17,691 nucleotides of DNA from the NCBI GenBank assembly GCA_004213025.1, contig SHBC01000015.1:1-17691 (forward strand), given 5' to 3'. The position numbers were made by a program, and so were the translations under genes. The stretch's first letter is position 1. Each line of letters starts with the position of its first letter. The notes under the pieces are model-generated. The model worked only from the letters and a program-made list of their open reading frames with translations. It was not told where the DNA came from and did no database searches. Shown here in pieces: positions 1-6,927 of the stretch. The stretch comes from SAR116 cluster bacterium (GTDB lineage Bacteria; Pseudomonadota; Alphaproteobacteria; Puniceispirillales; Puniceispirillaceae).

Positions 1-344
1 GCCCAGCCGCGGTTCAGCAACCCGGCCGCCAGATGCGAGAAATCATCCTTCGACAGCGCCACCCAGTAGCCGCCATGAATGACGCCGACAACGCCCTTCG
101 CGGCGTCAATGCCGCCGGCCGGCAGGAACAGATCATAGCTGGTGCGCGGATCAGGGCCATAGGCAAGATCACGCCTGCTGTCCTGATGGCGGTCACGAAA
201 GGCGGCGGCGTCCACCGGCCAGGCGGCCAGATGCCGGTCGGCATTCGGTATGTGAAGCCTGTTTTCATACGCATCATCGGGGTCGGCCGGCGGCAGCAGG
301 GCCAGCGGCGTGTCCGAGGCGGCCAGCGGCGAGGAAATGGTCAT
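1..344 (-). CDS. Arylformamidase-like alpha/beta hydrolase, C-terminus cut by window edge
   Basis: This minus-strand gene starts with ATG at 344 (MTISSPLAAS...) and runs off the left edge, so only about 114 N-terminal residues are visible. The segment reads YENRLHIPNAD, then SYDLFLPAGG, then VIHGGYWVALSKDDFSHLA. The HGGYW oxyanion-hole motif, preceded by a YDLFLP strand and followed by a DFSHLA helix, is typical of the kynurenine formamidase (arylformamidase) branch of alpha/beta hydrolases. Such enzymes hydrolyse N-formylkynurenine or related amides in the cytosol. The catalytic Ser, Asp and His would lie outside the window, so substrate cannot be judged. It follows dctP on the same strand, but a strong hairpin at 392-413 separates them. 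The start rests on a weak GGA-type SD. A generic esterase is the alternative. The family call is fairly sure and the substrate is unknown. Confidence 0.8.
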   Translation of the reverse strand, partial: MTISSPLAASDTPLALLPPADPDDAYENRLHIPNADRHLAAWPVDAAAFRDRHQDSRRDLAYGPDPRTSYDLFLPAGGIDAAKGVVGVIHGGYWVALSKDDFSHLAAGLLNRGW

Positions 345-391
345 GTCGTTCCAGTCCGGTAATTGGTGAAATGGAAGTCGGTGAAACAGAA

Positions 392-413
392 CAGGCGGCC
401 CGTGGGCCGCCTG
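392..413 (-). terminator. Rho-independent terminator after dctP
   Basis: A perfect 10-bp GC-rich inverted repeat (CAGGCGGCCC / GGGCCGCCTG) with a 2-nt centre lies 33 bp past the dctP stop codon. Read on the minus strand it is followed by TTCTGTTTC, a moderate U-tract. It should end or strongly reduce dctP transcription before the downstream hydrolase, and could also stabilise the 3' end of the dctP mRNA. Confidence 0.75.
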
Positions 414-446
414 CTTAAAGCGTTGATGACAGTGAAACGTCCCGCC

Positions 447-1448
447 TTACTTCAGCTGCGAGCGGAAATATTCCAGCGCTGCGGCGGCGTCGACACCGCG
501 CCCATCAATGGCGGCAAGAACCTGGGCTTCCACGCCCGCGGTCTTCTCGCGGAAATAGGCCTGCTCGGCGGCACTGGCATCAGTAACCGTGCCACCCATC
601 TCGCCGAACTTCTCATAGCCAAGCGCATCGGCCTCGTCCCACCATTTGCCGACCCGGCGGGCCATGTCGACACCGGTCATGCCGTCGATGCACTTCTTGT
701 GTGCGGCCGACAGATCATCATAGGTATCGCTGTTCATGATCAGGCCAAAGGCGGTGGTGTACATGCCTTCCGGGTTGCGGAAGGTGTATTTCGCGACCTC
801 GGCGACCTTGAAGGCATACATGGTTTCCATCGGGAAGAAGACGCCCTCGGTAACGCCCGAAGATACAGCCTCATAGACGGCAGGTGCCGGCATGTTGACG
901 CCGGCGACACCAAGCGCGGTGCCAACATCATTGGCGACACCGCCACCGACACGAAGCTTCATGCCGACGATGTCCTTGTAGGAACTGACAGGCTTTGTCG
1001 TGTTCACATGGCCCGGGCCATGAACATAGTTGGTGAGGATCTTGATGCCCTTGGCTTCCTTCGCCGCGGCAAGATACTTCTCATGCGTCATCTGGAAGGC
1101 AACCGACATGTCCTCGGCGTTGCCGCCATTGCCGGGAAGTTCGGCGATCTTCGTGGTCTCGAACTTGCCGGGTGTGTAGCCATATACGATCCAGCCGAAA
1201 TCGGCGACGCCGTCACGAACGGTGTCATATTGTGCCGGCGGCGGGGCCAGCCCGTATTCGATCTTTGCCGACAGGCTGCCGCCTGAACATCTCTCCATTT
1301 CGGAGATCATCCAGGGGAAAATATCCTTGTTCATGGTGTGAACAGGCGCTGCCCAGGATGAGATAATCAGCTCCTTGTCAGCGGCCATTGCCTGACCGGA
1401 CGCCAACATCGGCAGCGCCATAACCAGACCAGCAACAATCTTTTTCAT
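447..1448 (-). CDS. dctP: TRAP transporter periplasmic solute-binding protein (DctP family)
   Basis: This 333-residue protein is the normal size for a DctP/TAXI-independent TRAP binding protein. Residues 1-22 form a Sec signal peptide (MKKI, hydrophobic core, cleavage after AMA). The mature protein begins ADKELIISSWA and contains the family pattern DTVRDGVADFGWIV (about 75-88), a GMKLRVGG segment with Arg166, and a C-terminal VEAQVLAAI region. In characterised homologues the Arg at this position salt-bridges the carboxylate of the ligand, so an organic acid is the expected substrate. ATG at 1448 is preceded by a near-perfect SD (AGGAGG at 1455-1460). The membrane subunits DctQ and DctM are encoded 2-4 kb away on the opposite strand, beyond the cupin and the monooxygenase. 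This separation of binding protein from DctQM is common. The ligand cannot be read from the sequence. Confidence 0.93.
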   Translation of the reverse strand: MKKIVAGLVMALPMLASGQAMAADKELIISSWAAPVHTMNKDIFPWMISEMERCSGGSLSAKIEYGLAPPPAQYDTVRDGVADFGWIVYGYTPGKFETTKIAELPGNGGNAEDMSVAFQMTHEKYLAAAKEAKGIKILTNYVHGPGHVNTTKPVSSYKDIVGMKLRVGGGVANDVGTALGVAGVNMPAPAVYEAVSSGVTEGVFFPMETMYAFKVAEVAKYTFRNPEGMYTTAFGLIMNSDTYDDLSAAHKKCIDGMTGVDMARRVGKWWDEADALGYEKFGEMGGTVTDASAAEQAYFREKTAGVEAQVLAAIDGRGVDAAAALEYFRSQLK

Positions 1449-1489
1449 GCAATTCCTCCTTGCAAGATAACTCCGAGCTGCGTCGAGTT

Positions 1490-1540
1490 TCTCTTCAGAA
1501 TCTCTTCTGACAAGCCCAAATTGGTCGAATGATCATGCGA
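1490..1540. promoter_or_regulatory. Possible operator region between dctP and cupin gene
   Basis: The 259-bp divergent gap 1449-1707 must hold the promoters for dctP and the cupin/monooxygenase/TRAP genes. I found two symmetric elements. An inverted repeat TCAGAA-TCTC-TTCTGA lies at 1495-1510, within an 11-bp tandem duplication (1490-1511). A near-perfect 16-bp palindrome TCGAATGATCATGCGA lies at 1525-1540, with one non-matching pair. Either could bind a dimeric regulator, but no regulator gene is visible nearby. I could not assign -35/-10 boxes with confidence. Confidence 0.3.
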
Positions 1541-1707
1541 CAGCCTGTGATGGGTCTTTCGTTGCAGTCAAGAAAAAACCGGCCTGCGGGCAATCTTATT
1601 CCACTTCTGATTATGTCTTTGGGGCGCCCTTGGCTGATTGCCGTATGTCAGGGCGTCTGTTACCGTCAACGCCAACCACGGCAATTTCCTGTGAAAGAGG
1701 TGGACCA

Positions 1708-2163
1708 ATGCAGATGACAGCCGGTGTCACGAAGTCGAATGAGGGGATCGAGGACATTACCTGGAACATCCTTGGCCAGACCTATGTCCCGAAACAATGG
1801 AGCGAGAATTCCTTTTCCTGGCACGCGACCCTGCCGCCGGGCACCTTTGTGCCGCCACATATCCATCCTGAACAGGATGAATTCATCTATGTCCTTGAAG
1901 GTAAGTTCGACCTGATTCTCGACGGCTCGGACGCCATCGCCACGCCGGGTGATCTGATCAGGCTGCCGCGGGGAATTCCGCACGGCATCTTCAACAAGTC
2001 GGAAGAGACGAACAAATGCCTGTTCTGGGTGTCGCCGGCCCGCAAGCTGTATGATTTGTTCTGGGGCATCCATAATCTGGGGCCGACCGCCAACCCGGCC
2101 GAGGTTGTCGAGCTGTCCGCCAAGCATGAGGTGGATTTCCTGCCACCGCCCGAGGACGACTGA
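1708..2163 (+). CDS. Small single-domain cupin protein
   Basis: This 151-residue protein starts at ATG 1708 (MQMTAGVTKS), with SD AAGAGGTGG just upstream. The first cupin motif is complete: PPHIHPEQDEFIYVLEG gives metal ligands His51, His53 and Glu58. The second motif, PGDLIRLPRGIPHGIFN, gives His92. The core therefore has the usual 3-His/1-Glu metal set. Single-domain cupins include dioxygenases, isomerases and quercetinase-like proteins, and family membership alone does not give a reaction. The gene is tightly linked to the PhzS-like monooxygenase: the stop is followed by a tandemly repeated stop/start junction. The two products are therefore likely made together and may act on the same aromatic substrate. 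Its C-terminal PPPEDD is the template of that downstream repeat. Confidence 0.9.
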   Translation: MQMTAGVTKSNEGIEDITWNILGQTYVPKQWSENSFSWHATLPPGTFVPPHIHPEQDEFIYVLEGKFDLILDGSDAIATPGDLIRLPRGIPHGIFNKSEETNKCLFWVSPARKLYDLFWGIHNLGPTANPAEVVELSAKHEVDFLPPPEDD

Positions 2164-2205
2164 CATGCCCGGGGACGATTAACATGCCCAAGGACGATTG
2201 ACATG
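2149..2205 (+). repeat. Three 19-bp tandem copies of a stop-RBS-start junction
   Basis: Three 19-bp units lie end to end at 2149-2167, 2168-2186 and 2187-2205, all of the form CCC-xxG-GAC-GAy-Trr-C-ATG. The first contains the end of the cupin gene and its stop, and the last contains the start codon of the FAD monooxygenase. The two internal ATGs (2165 and 2184) open five-codon ORFs, MPGDD with stop TAA at 2180-2182 and MPKDD with stop TGA at 2199-2201. Each stop is followed by a single C and the next ATG. The GGAC/AAGGAC in each unit can serve as SD for the following ATG. Functional meaning is inferred; the repeat itself is read directly. Confidence 0.9.
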
Positions 2206-3447
2206 AAAATCATCATCGCCGGCGGCGGGATCGGCGGCCTTGCCACCGCCCTGATGCTGCGGGCCAGGAACATCGACGTGCAGGTCTATGAATCCGCCGC
2301 GCGCATTCGCGAGGCCGGCGTCGGCATCAATATCCTGCCACACGCCATCCGCGAGCTTGAGGCGCTTGGCCTTCTCGGTGCGCTCGACAAGGTGGGACTG
2401 CGCACCCGCAGCCTGACCTATTTCACCAAATCCGGACAGGAAGTCTGGTCCGAGTTGCGCGGCATGCATGCCGGCCATGAGGTGCCGCAATTCTCCATCC
2501 ACCGCGGCAGGTTGCAGAAACTTCTCTTTGATGCATTTGTCGAACGCGCCGGCCCCGAGGCGGTGATCACCGGCAGACGGCTTGCCGGCTTTGTGCAGAA
2601 TGAAGCTGGCGTCACGGCCAATTTCGTCGACACGCTGGAAGGTGCCGGCGGCATGACGGCGAAGGGTGATATCCTTGTCTGTGCCGACGGCATTCATTCC
2701 TGCGGCCGGAAGATCTTCTATCCGGACGAGGCGCAGCCACGCTGGAACGGCGTGATGATGTGGCGCGGTGCCGCCGAATGGCCGTCATGGCGCGATGGGG
2801 AAAGCATGGCCATCGGTGGCGGGCTTGGCGGCAAATTCGTGCTGTACCCGATCGACACCCCGAAGAACGGCAAGCAGCTGATGAACTGGGTGGTCAATAT
2901 CAGGACCAAGGATCCGGCCATCACACCGCCGCCGGACAATAGCTGGTCGCGCGGGGTGTCGCTGTCGACGGTGCTGCCGCATGCGCTTCGATTCGCCATT
3001 CCGGAGTTCGATATCGAAGGGCTGGTGCGCGCAACGGACGGGATTTTCGAATATCCGATGGCCGACCGTGACCCGCTGCCGCGATGGACATTCGGGCGGG
3101 TGACCCTTCTTGGTGACGCCGCGCACCCGATGTATCCGGTCGGCTCGAACGGTGCCAGCCAGGCCATTCTCGACGCCCGCTGCCTGAGCGATCAGCTGCA
3201 GCAGGCAGAGCATCCCCGGGCCGCCCTCTGGTTCTATGAAAAACAGCGGCTGCCGGTGACGGCCGACATTGTTGTGAATAACAGGAAGGGCGGGCCAGAA
3301 GGTGTGATCGACGAGGTCGAAAAGCTGGCCCCGGCCGGATTCGACAATGTGGATGATGTTCTCAGCTATGAAGATCGCAAGGCCATTGTTGCCGGCTACG
3401 CCGTGAAGGCCGGTTTCTCAAAGGTAAGCATGGACCGTGCAAGCTGA
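2203..3447 (+). CDS. PhzS-like FAD-dependent aromatic hydroxylase
   Basis: A 414-residue class A flavoprotein monooxygenase. The N-terminal dinucleotide motif is IIAGGGIGG (residues 4-12), the DG motif is CADGIHSC (Asp162-Gly163) and the second FAD motif is LLGDAAHPMYPVGSNG, with GD at 304-305. From memory, the order and spacing of VGINILPHA, FSIHRG, MMWRG and YPMADRDPLPRW resemble Pseudomonas PhzS, which decarboxylatively hydroxylates 5-methylphenazine-1-carboxylate. NicC and salicylate hydroxylase are more distant members. The likely reaction is NAD(P)H- and O2-dependent hydroxylation, possibly decarboxylating, of an aromatic or N-heteroaromatic carboxylate in the cytosol. It is followed by the TRAP subunits and preceded by a cupin, which fits uptake and first attack on an aromatic acid. 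The start at 2203 has SD AAGGAC. The substrate is unknown and a phenazine is not implied. Confidence 0.88.
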   Translation: MKIIIAGGGIGGLATALMLRARNIDVQVYESAARIREAGVGINILPHAIRELEALGLLGALDKVGLRTRSLTYFTKSGQEVWSELRGMHAGHEVPQFSIHRGRLQKLLFDAFVERAGPEAVITGRRLAGFVQNEAGVTANFVDTLEGAGGMTAKGDILVCADGIHSCGRKIFYPDEAQPRWNGVMMWRGAAEWPSWRDGESMAIGGGLGGKFVLYPIDTPKNGKQLMNWVVNIRTKDPAITPPPDNSWSRGVSLSTVLPHALRFAIPEFDIEGLVRATDGIFEYPMADRDPLPRWTFGRVTLLGDAAHPMYPVGSNGASQAILDARCLSDQLQQAEHPRAALWFYEKQRLPVTADIVVNNRKGGPEGVIDEVEKLAPAGFDNVDDVLSYEDRKAIVAGYAVKAGFSKVSMDRAS

Positions 3448-3450
3448 AAA

Positions 3451-3580
3451 ATGGGATGAAAACCGGGTTGGTTGTCGGGCGAACAATTGCTATTCGGATG
3501 ATGTGAAGTCGGATTATGTGAAGACTGACGCGCGGGGCTGCCTGGGCAACCCGCTGGAGGAGACTGACGACGATGAATGA
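3451..3580 (+). other. Chain of overlapping small ORFs bridging monooxygenase and dctQ
   Basis: The 125-bp gap holds no ordinary gene, but it can be read as linked short ORFs. After the monooxygenase stop (3445-3447) comes ATG-GGA-TGA (3451-3459). An ATG overlapping that stop (3456) encodes MKTGLVVGRTIAIRMM and ends at 3506. A GTG at 3503 overlapping that stop opens a 25-codon frame that begins with two VK(S/T)D pentapeptides and ends at 3580, eight bases inside dctQ. A strong SD for dctQ (GGAGGAG, 3556-3562) lies within it. An imperfect 8-bp hairpin (3535-3552) sits just before the SD. Whether any of these ORFs is translated is unknown, and chance overlaps are common. Confidence 0.3.
3495..3524 (+). 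repeat. 15-bp tandem duplication upstream of dctQ
   Basis: Two adjacent 15-bp units, CGGATGATGTGAAGT and CGGATTATGTGAAGA, match at 13 of 15 positions. Each contains ATGTGA, a start codon directly followed by a stop. It lies in the monooxygenase-dctQ gap and belongs to the set of gene-start-associated tandem repeats seen across this window. Confidence 0.8.
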
Positions 3581-4127
3581 TGTCGCCAAAGATCACCCGC
3601 TGATCGCACGGCTCAACAAGATTGCGGGGAAGATTGCCGATATCTGTCTGATGTTGGCCTGTCTTGTCCTGCTGTGGCTTGTCGGGCTGACCTGTGTCGA
3701 TGTCATCGGCCGCTATTTTTTCCGCTCCCCGGTGGTTGGCGCGACAGAGCTTGTGCAGATCTCGATGGCGGGAACGATCTTTTTCTCGCTGCCGGCGATG
3801 TTCCTTCGCGATGACCAGGTCGTGGTCGATCTGTTCAGCTTTGTTCGCAAGGGCTGGTTCGGCTGGGCGGTCAGTGTGATTTTCAGCCTTGCAACCGTCG
3901 TCGCCGTTTTCATTGTCGCCGACCGGGTGTTTGATTACGCGGTGCGTGCCTGGGAAGATGGCGACAAGACAATCTATCTTCACATCCCGCGCTATCTCAT
4001 TGTCAGCCTGATCACCGCCATGGTGTATCTGTCGGCGGTCTTCGCCGGGTTTCGTGGGCTTCGCCTGCTGCTGCGACCGGGACAGATGCTGCCCGATGAA
4101 ACTGGCGGCCGGGCGCCGGGGGAATAG
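3573..4127 (+). CDS. dctQ: TRAP transporter small membrane subunit DctQ
   Basis: A 184-residue integral membrane protein with four hydrophobic segments, at roughly residues 22-44, 64-82, 100-125 and 140-165. The family signature is clear in the loop CVDVIGRYFF...GATELVQ followed by DDQVVVDLF. DctQ forms the small four-helix part of the TRAP membrane complex and partners DctM. Start ATG 3573 has SD GGAGGAG about 10 bases upstream. The dctM gene follows after three bases, so the two are co-translated. The C-terminal tail (PDETGGRAPGE) is hydrophilic and probably cytoplasmic. Confidence 0.93.
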   Translation: MNDVAKDHPLIARLNKIAGKIADICLMLACLVLLWLVGLTCVDVIGRYFFRSPVVGATELVQISMAGTIFFSLPAMFLRDDQVVVDLFSFVRKGWFGWAVSVIFSLATVVAVFIVADRVFDYAVRAWEDGDKTIYLHIPRYLIVSLITAMVYLSAVFAGFRGLRLLLRPGQMLPDETGGRAPGE

Positions 4128-4130
4128 GAC

Positions 4131-5423
4131 ATGATTGTTTCACTTATCGGCTTTGCGGCCCTGCTGTTCCTTGCCTTCCTGCGGATGCCGCTTGGCCTCG
4201 CGCTCGGTATTGTCGGCGGTGTCGGCTTCTCGCTTCTGGCCAGCGAGCGGGCGGCGATTTCCAACGCCGCACGCCTGGTCATCGATTCCGGCCAGAAATA
4301 TGAATTGTCGGTGCTGCCGATGTTCATCCTGATGGGCCTTCTGGTTGAGCGCGGCGGCATGGCGCGCGAACTCTACCGCGCCGCCTATGTGTTTCTTGGC
4401 CACCGGCGTGGCGGCCTGGCGATGTCGACGATTGCCGCCTGCGGCATGTTCTCGGCCATCTGCGGGTCGTCGCTGGCGACGGCGGCGACGATGTCGAAGG
4501 TCTCGATGCCCGAGATGCGGCGCTATAAATATGATGATTCGCTTGCCACAGCGTCGATTGCCGCCGGCGGCACGCTTGGCATCCTGATCCCGCCAAGCGT
4601 GATGCTGGTGATCTATGGCTTCCTGACCGAACAGTCGGTTGGCAAGCTGTTTGTCGCCGGTGTGCTTCCCGGCCTTCTCGGCATTCTGTTCTATATCCTC
4701 GCCGTGGTGTTCGTGGTGACGCGCAACCCGGCGCTTGGCCCGGCCGGCGAACGGTCGAACTGGCGCGAGCGGTTCATGGCCCTTCGTGATGTGTGGACGA
4801 CGCTTGGCCTGTTCATTTTCGTCATCGGCGGCATCTATGCCGGCATGTTCACCCCGACCGAGGCGTCGGGCATGGGCGCGGCCGGCGCGCTGTTGATTGC
4901 CTGGCGGCGTGGTGCGCTTCGTGACGGCGCGCTGATGCAGGTGCTTCGCGAGACGACCATCACCACGGCAAAGCTGTTCTTCATCCTGTTCGGCGCGCTG
5001 ATCTTCTCGAATTTCGTCAACCGGGCCGGTCTTCCCGACGGCTTGATCAGCATCGTCAATGCGTTCGATCTGTCGCCGCTCGGGGTGATTTTCATCATCC
5101 TGCTGATCTATGTCCTGCTTGGCTGTGTGTTCGAATCGCTGTCGATGATCCTGCTGACCGTGCCGATCTTCGCGCCGGTTGTGGCGAATCTCGGCTTTGA
5201 CCTGATCTGGTTCGGCATCCTGGTTGTCGTGGTGACCGAGATCAGCCTGATCACACCGCCCATCGGGTTGAATGTGTTCGTCCTGAAAGGGGTGCTGAAG
5301 GATGTTTTGGTCAGCACCATCTTCAAGGGCGTGACGCCGTTCTGGGTGGCCGACATCATCCGCCTGATCCTGCTCGCCGCGGTGCCGTCGATCGCGCTGT
5401 TCCTGCCCTCTATGATGGGCTAG
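4131..5423 (+). CDS. dctM: TRAP transporter large membrane subunit DctM
   Basis: A 430-residue protein dominated by about 11-12 hydrophobic segments. The length and motifs are those of DctM: LPMFILMGLLVERGG near residue 62, AICGSSLATAATMSKVSMPEM near 106, GGTLGILIPPSVMLVIYG near 145 and a second-half counterpart ITPPIGLNVFVLKG near 373. It is the ion-coupled permease that moves the ligand delivered by the periplasmic DctP; sodium coupling is known for characterised TRAP systems and is assumed here. The ATG at 4131 comes three bases after the dctQ stop. The 3' end overlaps the convergent ligase gene by 14 bp, so no separate terminator fits between them. Confidence 0.94.
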   Translation: MIVSLIGFAALLFLAFLRMPLGLALGIVGGVGFSLLASERAAISNAARLVIDSGQKYELSVLPMFILMGLLVERGGMARELYRAAYVFLGHRRGGLAMSTIAACGMFSAICGSSLATAATMSKVSMPEMRRYKYDDSLATASIAAGGTLGILIPPSVMLVIYGFLTEQSVGKLFVAGVLPGLLGILFYILAVVFVVTRNPALGPAGERSNWRERFMALRDVWTTLGLFIFVIGGIYAGMFTPTEASGMGAAGALLIAWRRGALRDGALMQVLRETTITTAKLFFILFGALIFSNFVNRAGLPDGLISIVNAFDLSPLGVIFIILLIYVLLGCVFESLSMILLTVPIFAPVVANLGFDLIWFGILVVVVTEISLITPPIGLNVFVLKGVLKDVLVSTIFKGVTPFWVADIIRLILLAAVPSIALFLPSMMG

Positions 5424-6927
5424 GTAACAGCGCCCGCACATTTTCGGCGACGACCTTGCCGAGGGCGTTGCGTGGCAGCGCGGCGACAAACACGACATCC
5501 TTTGGCCGTTTGAAGCGGGCCAGCCGTCCGTCGAAATGCGCCAGCACGGATTGGCCGGTGACGGTATCATCGGCGCGCACCGCGACAACGACAGGCACCT
5601 GGCCCCACCGGTCATCATCACGTCCGACAACGGCGAATTCGGCCAGCCCCTTCATCTCGCGAAGCACGCGTTCAAGCTCGGCAGGGTAGATGTTCTCACC
5701 GCCCGAGATGATGACATGCTTCAGCCGGTCGGCGAACCAGTACAGCCCGCGATCATCGATCCGCGCCATATCGCCGGTATGGAACCAGCCATCACGGATG
5801 CTGTCATGGCTGGCCGCGTCATTGTTCCAGTAGCGGGTCAGGATGTTACTGCCGCGGACCCATATCTCGCCCACCTTGCCGGTCGGCAACTTGCTGCCGT
5901 CCGGGCCGGCTATGCGAATTTCGCAGGCGCATCCTGCGCGCCCGATCGAACCGGCGGTTTCAAAGGCGATGTCAGCGGTCTGGTAGATCGCCGTCGGCGA
6001 TGTTTCGGTGGCGCCATAGACCTGCACCACCGGGATGCCGCGATCATGAACCGCCTCGATCAGCGGCACCGGCACGTCGGTCGACCCGATGGCCACCATG
6101 CGAAGGCTGGCCAGATTCGTTGCCCGCCATTCCTCCTGCGCCAGCAGCGCCGCCAGCACCGTCGGCACCACCGTGATCTGGGTGACGGCATGATCCTCGA
6201 TCATGGCCAGCGTCGCGGCGGGGTCGAAGAGAGGTGCGATGACCACATGCGCGCCGCACAGCAGGGCTGGCAGCGGCTGGATGTTCAGGCCACCGACATG
6301 GAACAGCGGCAGGATGTTCAGCACCACATCATCGGGCGTCATCGCATAGGCATCATGGCTCATCACGGCGTTCGCGATCATCGCCGGCTGCGCCAGCACC
6401 GCGCCCTTTGGCCGGCCCGTGGTTCCCGAGGTGTAGACGATCATCAGCTCGGCATCGGCGCTGCCGGTGGCTTGGGCCTCGGCAAGCTCATGCCCGTCCC
6501 GCGCCGCCACAAGCTCGGCGCCAAGGGCGATTCGCGGACAGGCTGATTCGGCTGCCAGCTGGTCTGCCATCTCGGCGAATTCCGGTCCGTGGATCAACAG
6601 TGCCGGCGCGGCGTCGGCCATCTGCCAGGACAGCTCGGCCTCCGAAAGCCGCCAGTTCAGCGGCACCATCATCGCCCCGAGGCGCGAGACGGCCAGCAGC
6701 GTGATAAAGCTGTCGGGGTGATTGCGGGCATAAAGTGCGACGCGGTCGCCGGGGCCGATCCCATTCGCCGCCAGCCAGCCAGCCATCGCGGCGACAGCGC
6801 GTTCCAGCGCCGCGTAATCCAGCGTCGTTCCGTCAAAGCTCAGGGCTGGCCGGTTCGGGGTCGCGGCGGCATGCGCCGCCACCAGACTGTCGATCCGGCG
6901 TTTCTGCACCCTAGGCCTGGTCCTCAT
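5410..6927 (-). CDS. AMP-forming acyl-CoA synthetase/ligase
   Basis: A 505-residue ANL-superfamily ligase that activates a carboxylic acid as acyl-AMP and transfers it to CoA. Motifs in order: phosphate loop YTSGTTGRPKG (165-175), aromatic/acyl motif VYGATETSP (303-311), TGD of the adenylate-binding motif (384-386), hinge region ADRLKHVIISGGENIYPAELE and the C-terminal catalytic Lys491 in PRNALGKVV. The layout matches FadD/aryl-CoA ligases of about 500-550 residues, not the shorter PaaK type, so it probably does not replace phenylacetate-CoA ligase in sequence terms. Start ATG 6927 overlaps the acyl-CoA dehydrogenase stop by 17 bp, which implies translational coupling. An upstream TTG at 6963 is less likely. 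It is the last gene of the seven-gene operon. Substrate could be a ring-cleavage acid or an aryl-alkanoate; not decidable here. Confidence 0.9.
   Translation of the reverse strand: MRTRPRVQKRRIDSLVAAHAAATPNRPALSFDGTTLDYAALERAVAAMAGWLAANGIGPGDRVALYARNHPDSFITLLAVSRLGAMMVPLNWRLSEAELSWQMADAAPALLIHGPEFAEMADQLAAESACPRIALGAELVAARDGHELAEAQATGSADAELMIVYTSGTTGRPKGAVLAQPAMIANAVMSHDAYAMTPDDVVLNILPLFHVGGLNIQPLPALLCGAHVVIAPLFDPAATLAMIEDHAVTQITVVPTVLAALLAQEEWRATNLASLRMVAIGSTDVPVPLIEAVHDRGIPVVQVYGATETSPTAIYQTADIAFETAGSIGRAGCACEIRIAGPDGSKLPTGKVGEIWVRGSNILTRYWNNDAASHDSIRDGWFHTGDMARIDDRGLYWFADRLKHVIISGGENIYPAELERVLREMKGLAEFAVVGRDDDRWGQVPVVVAVRADDTVTGQSVLAHFDGRLARFKRPKDVVFVAALPRNALGKVVAENVRALLPSPS

Noticed and set aside
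363..1286. 307-codon plus-strand frame opposite dctP
   Set aside because: It is a shadow of dctP, which has a signal peptide, a strong SD and TRAP motifs.
4140..5630. Long open frame (496 codons) on the minus strand opposite dctM
   Set aside because: Its composition is His/Arg/Gln-rich and low in hydrophobic residues, typical of an antisense shadow of a GC-rich gene; dctM on the plus strand has clear family motifs.
5536..6546. 336-codon plus-strand frame opposite the acyl-CoA ligase
   Set aside because: Shadow composition with many His, Arg and Asp residues; the ligase motifs on the minus strand are complete.
5410..6927. Assignment of the ligase as phenylacetate-CoA ligase (PaaK)
   Set aside because: The protein is longer than PaaK and carries FadD-type YTSGTTGRPKG and TGD motifs; PaaK belongs to a distinct subfamily.
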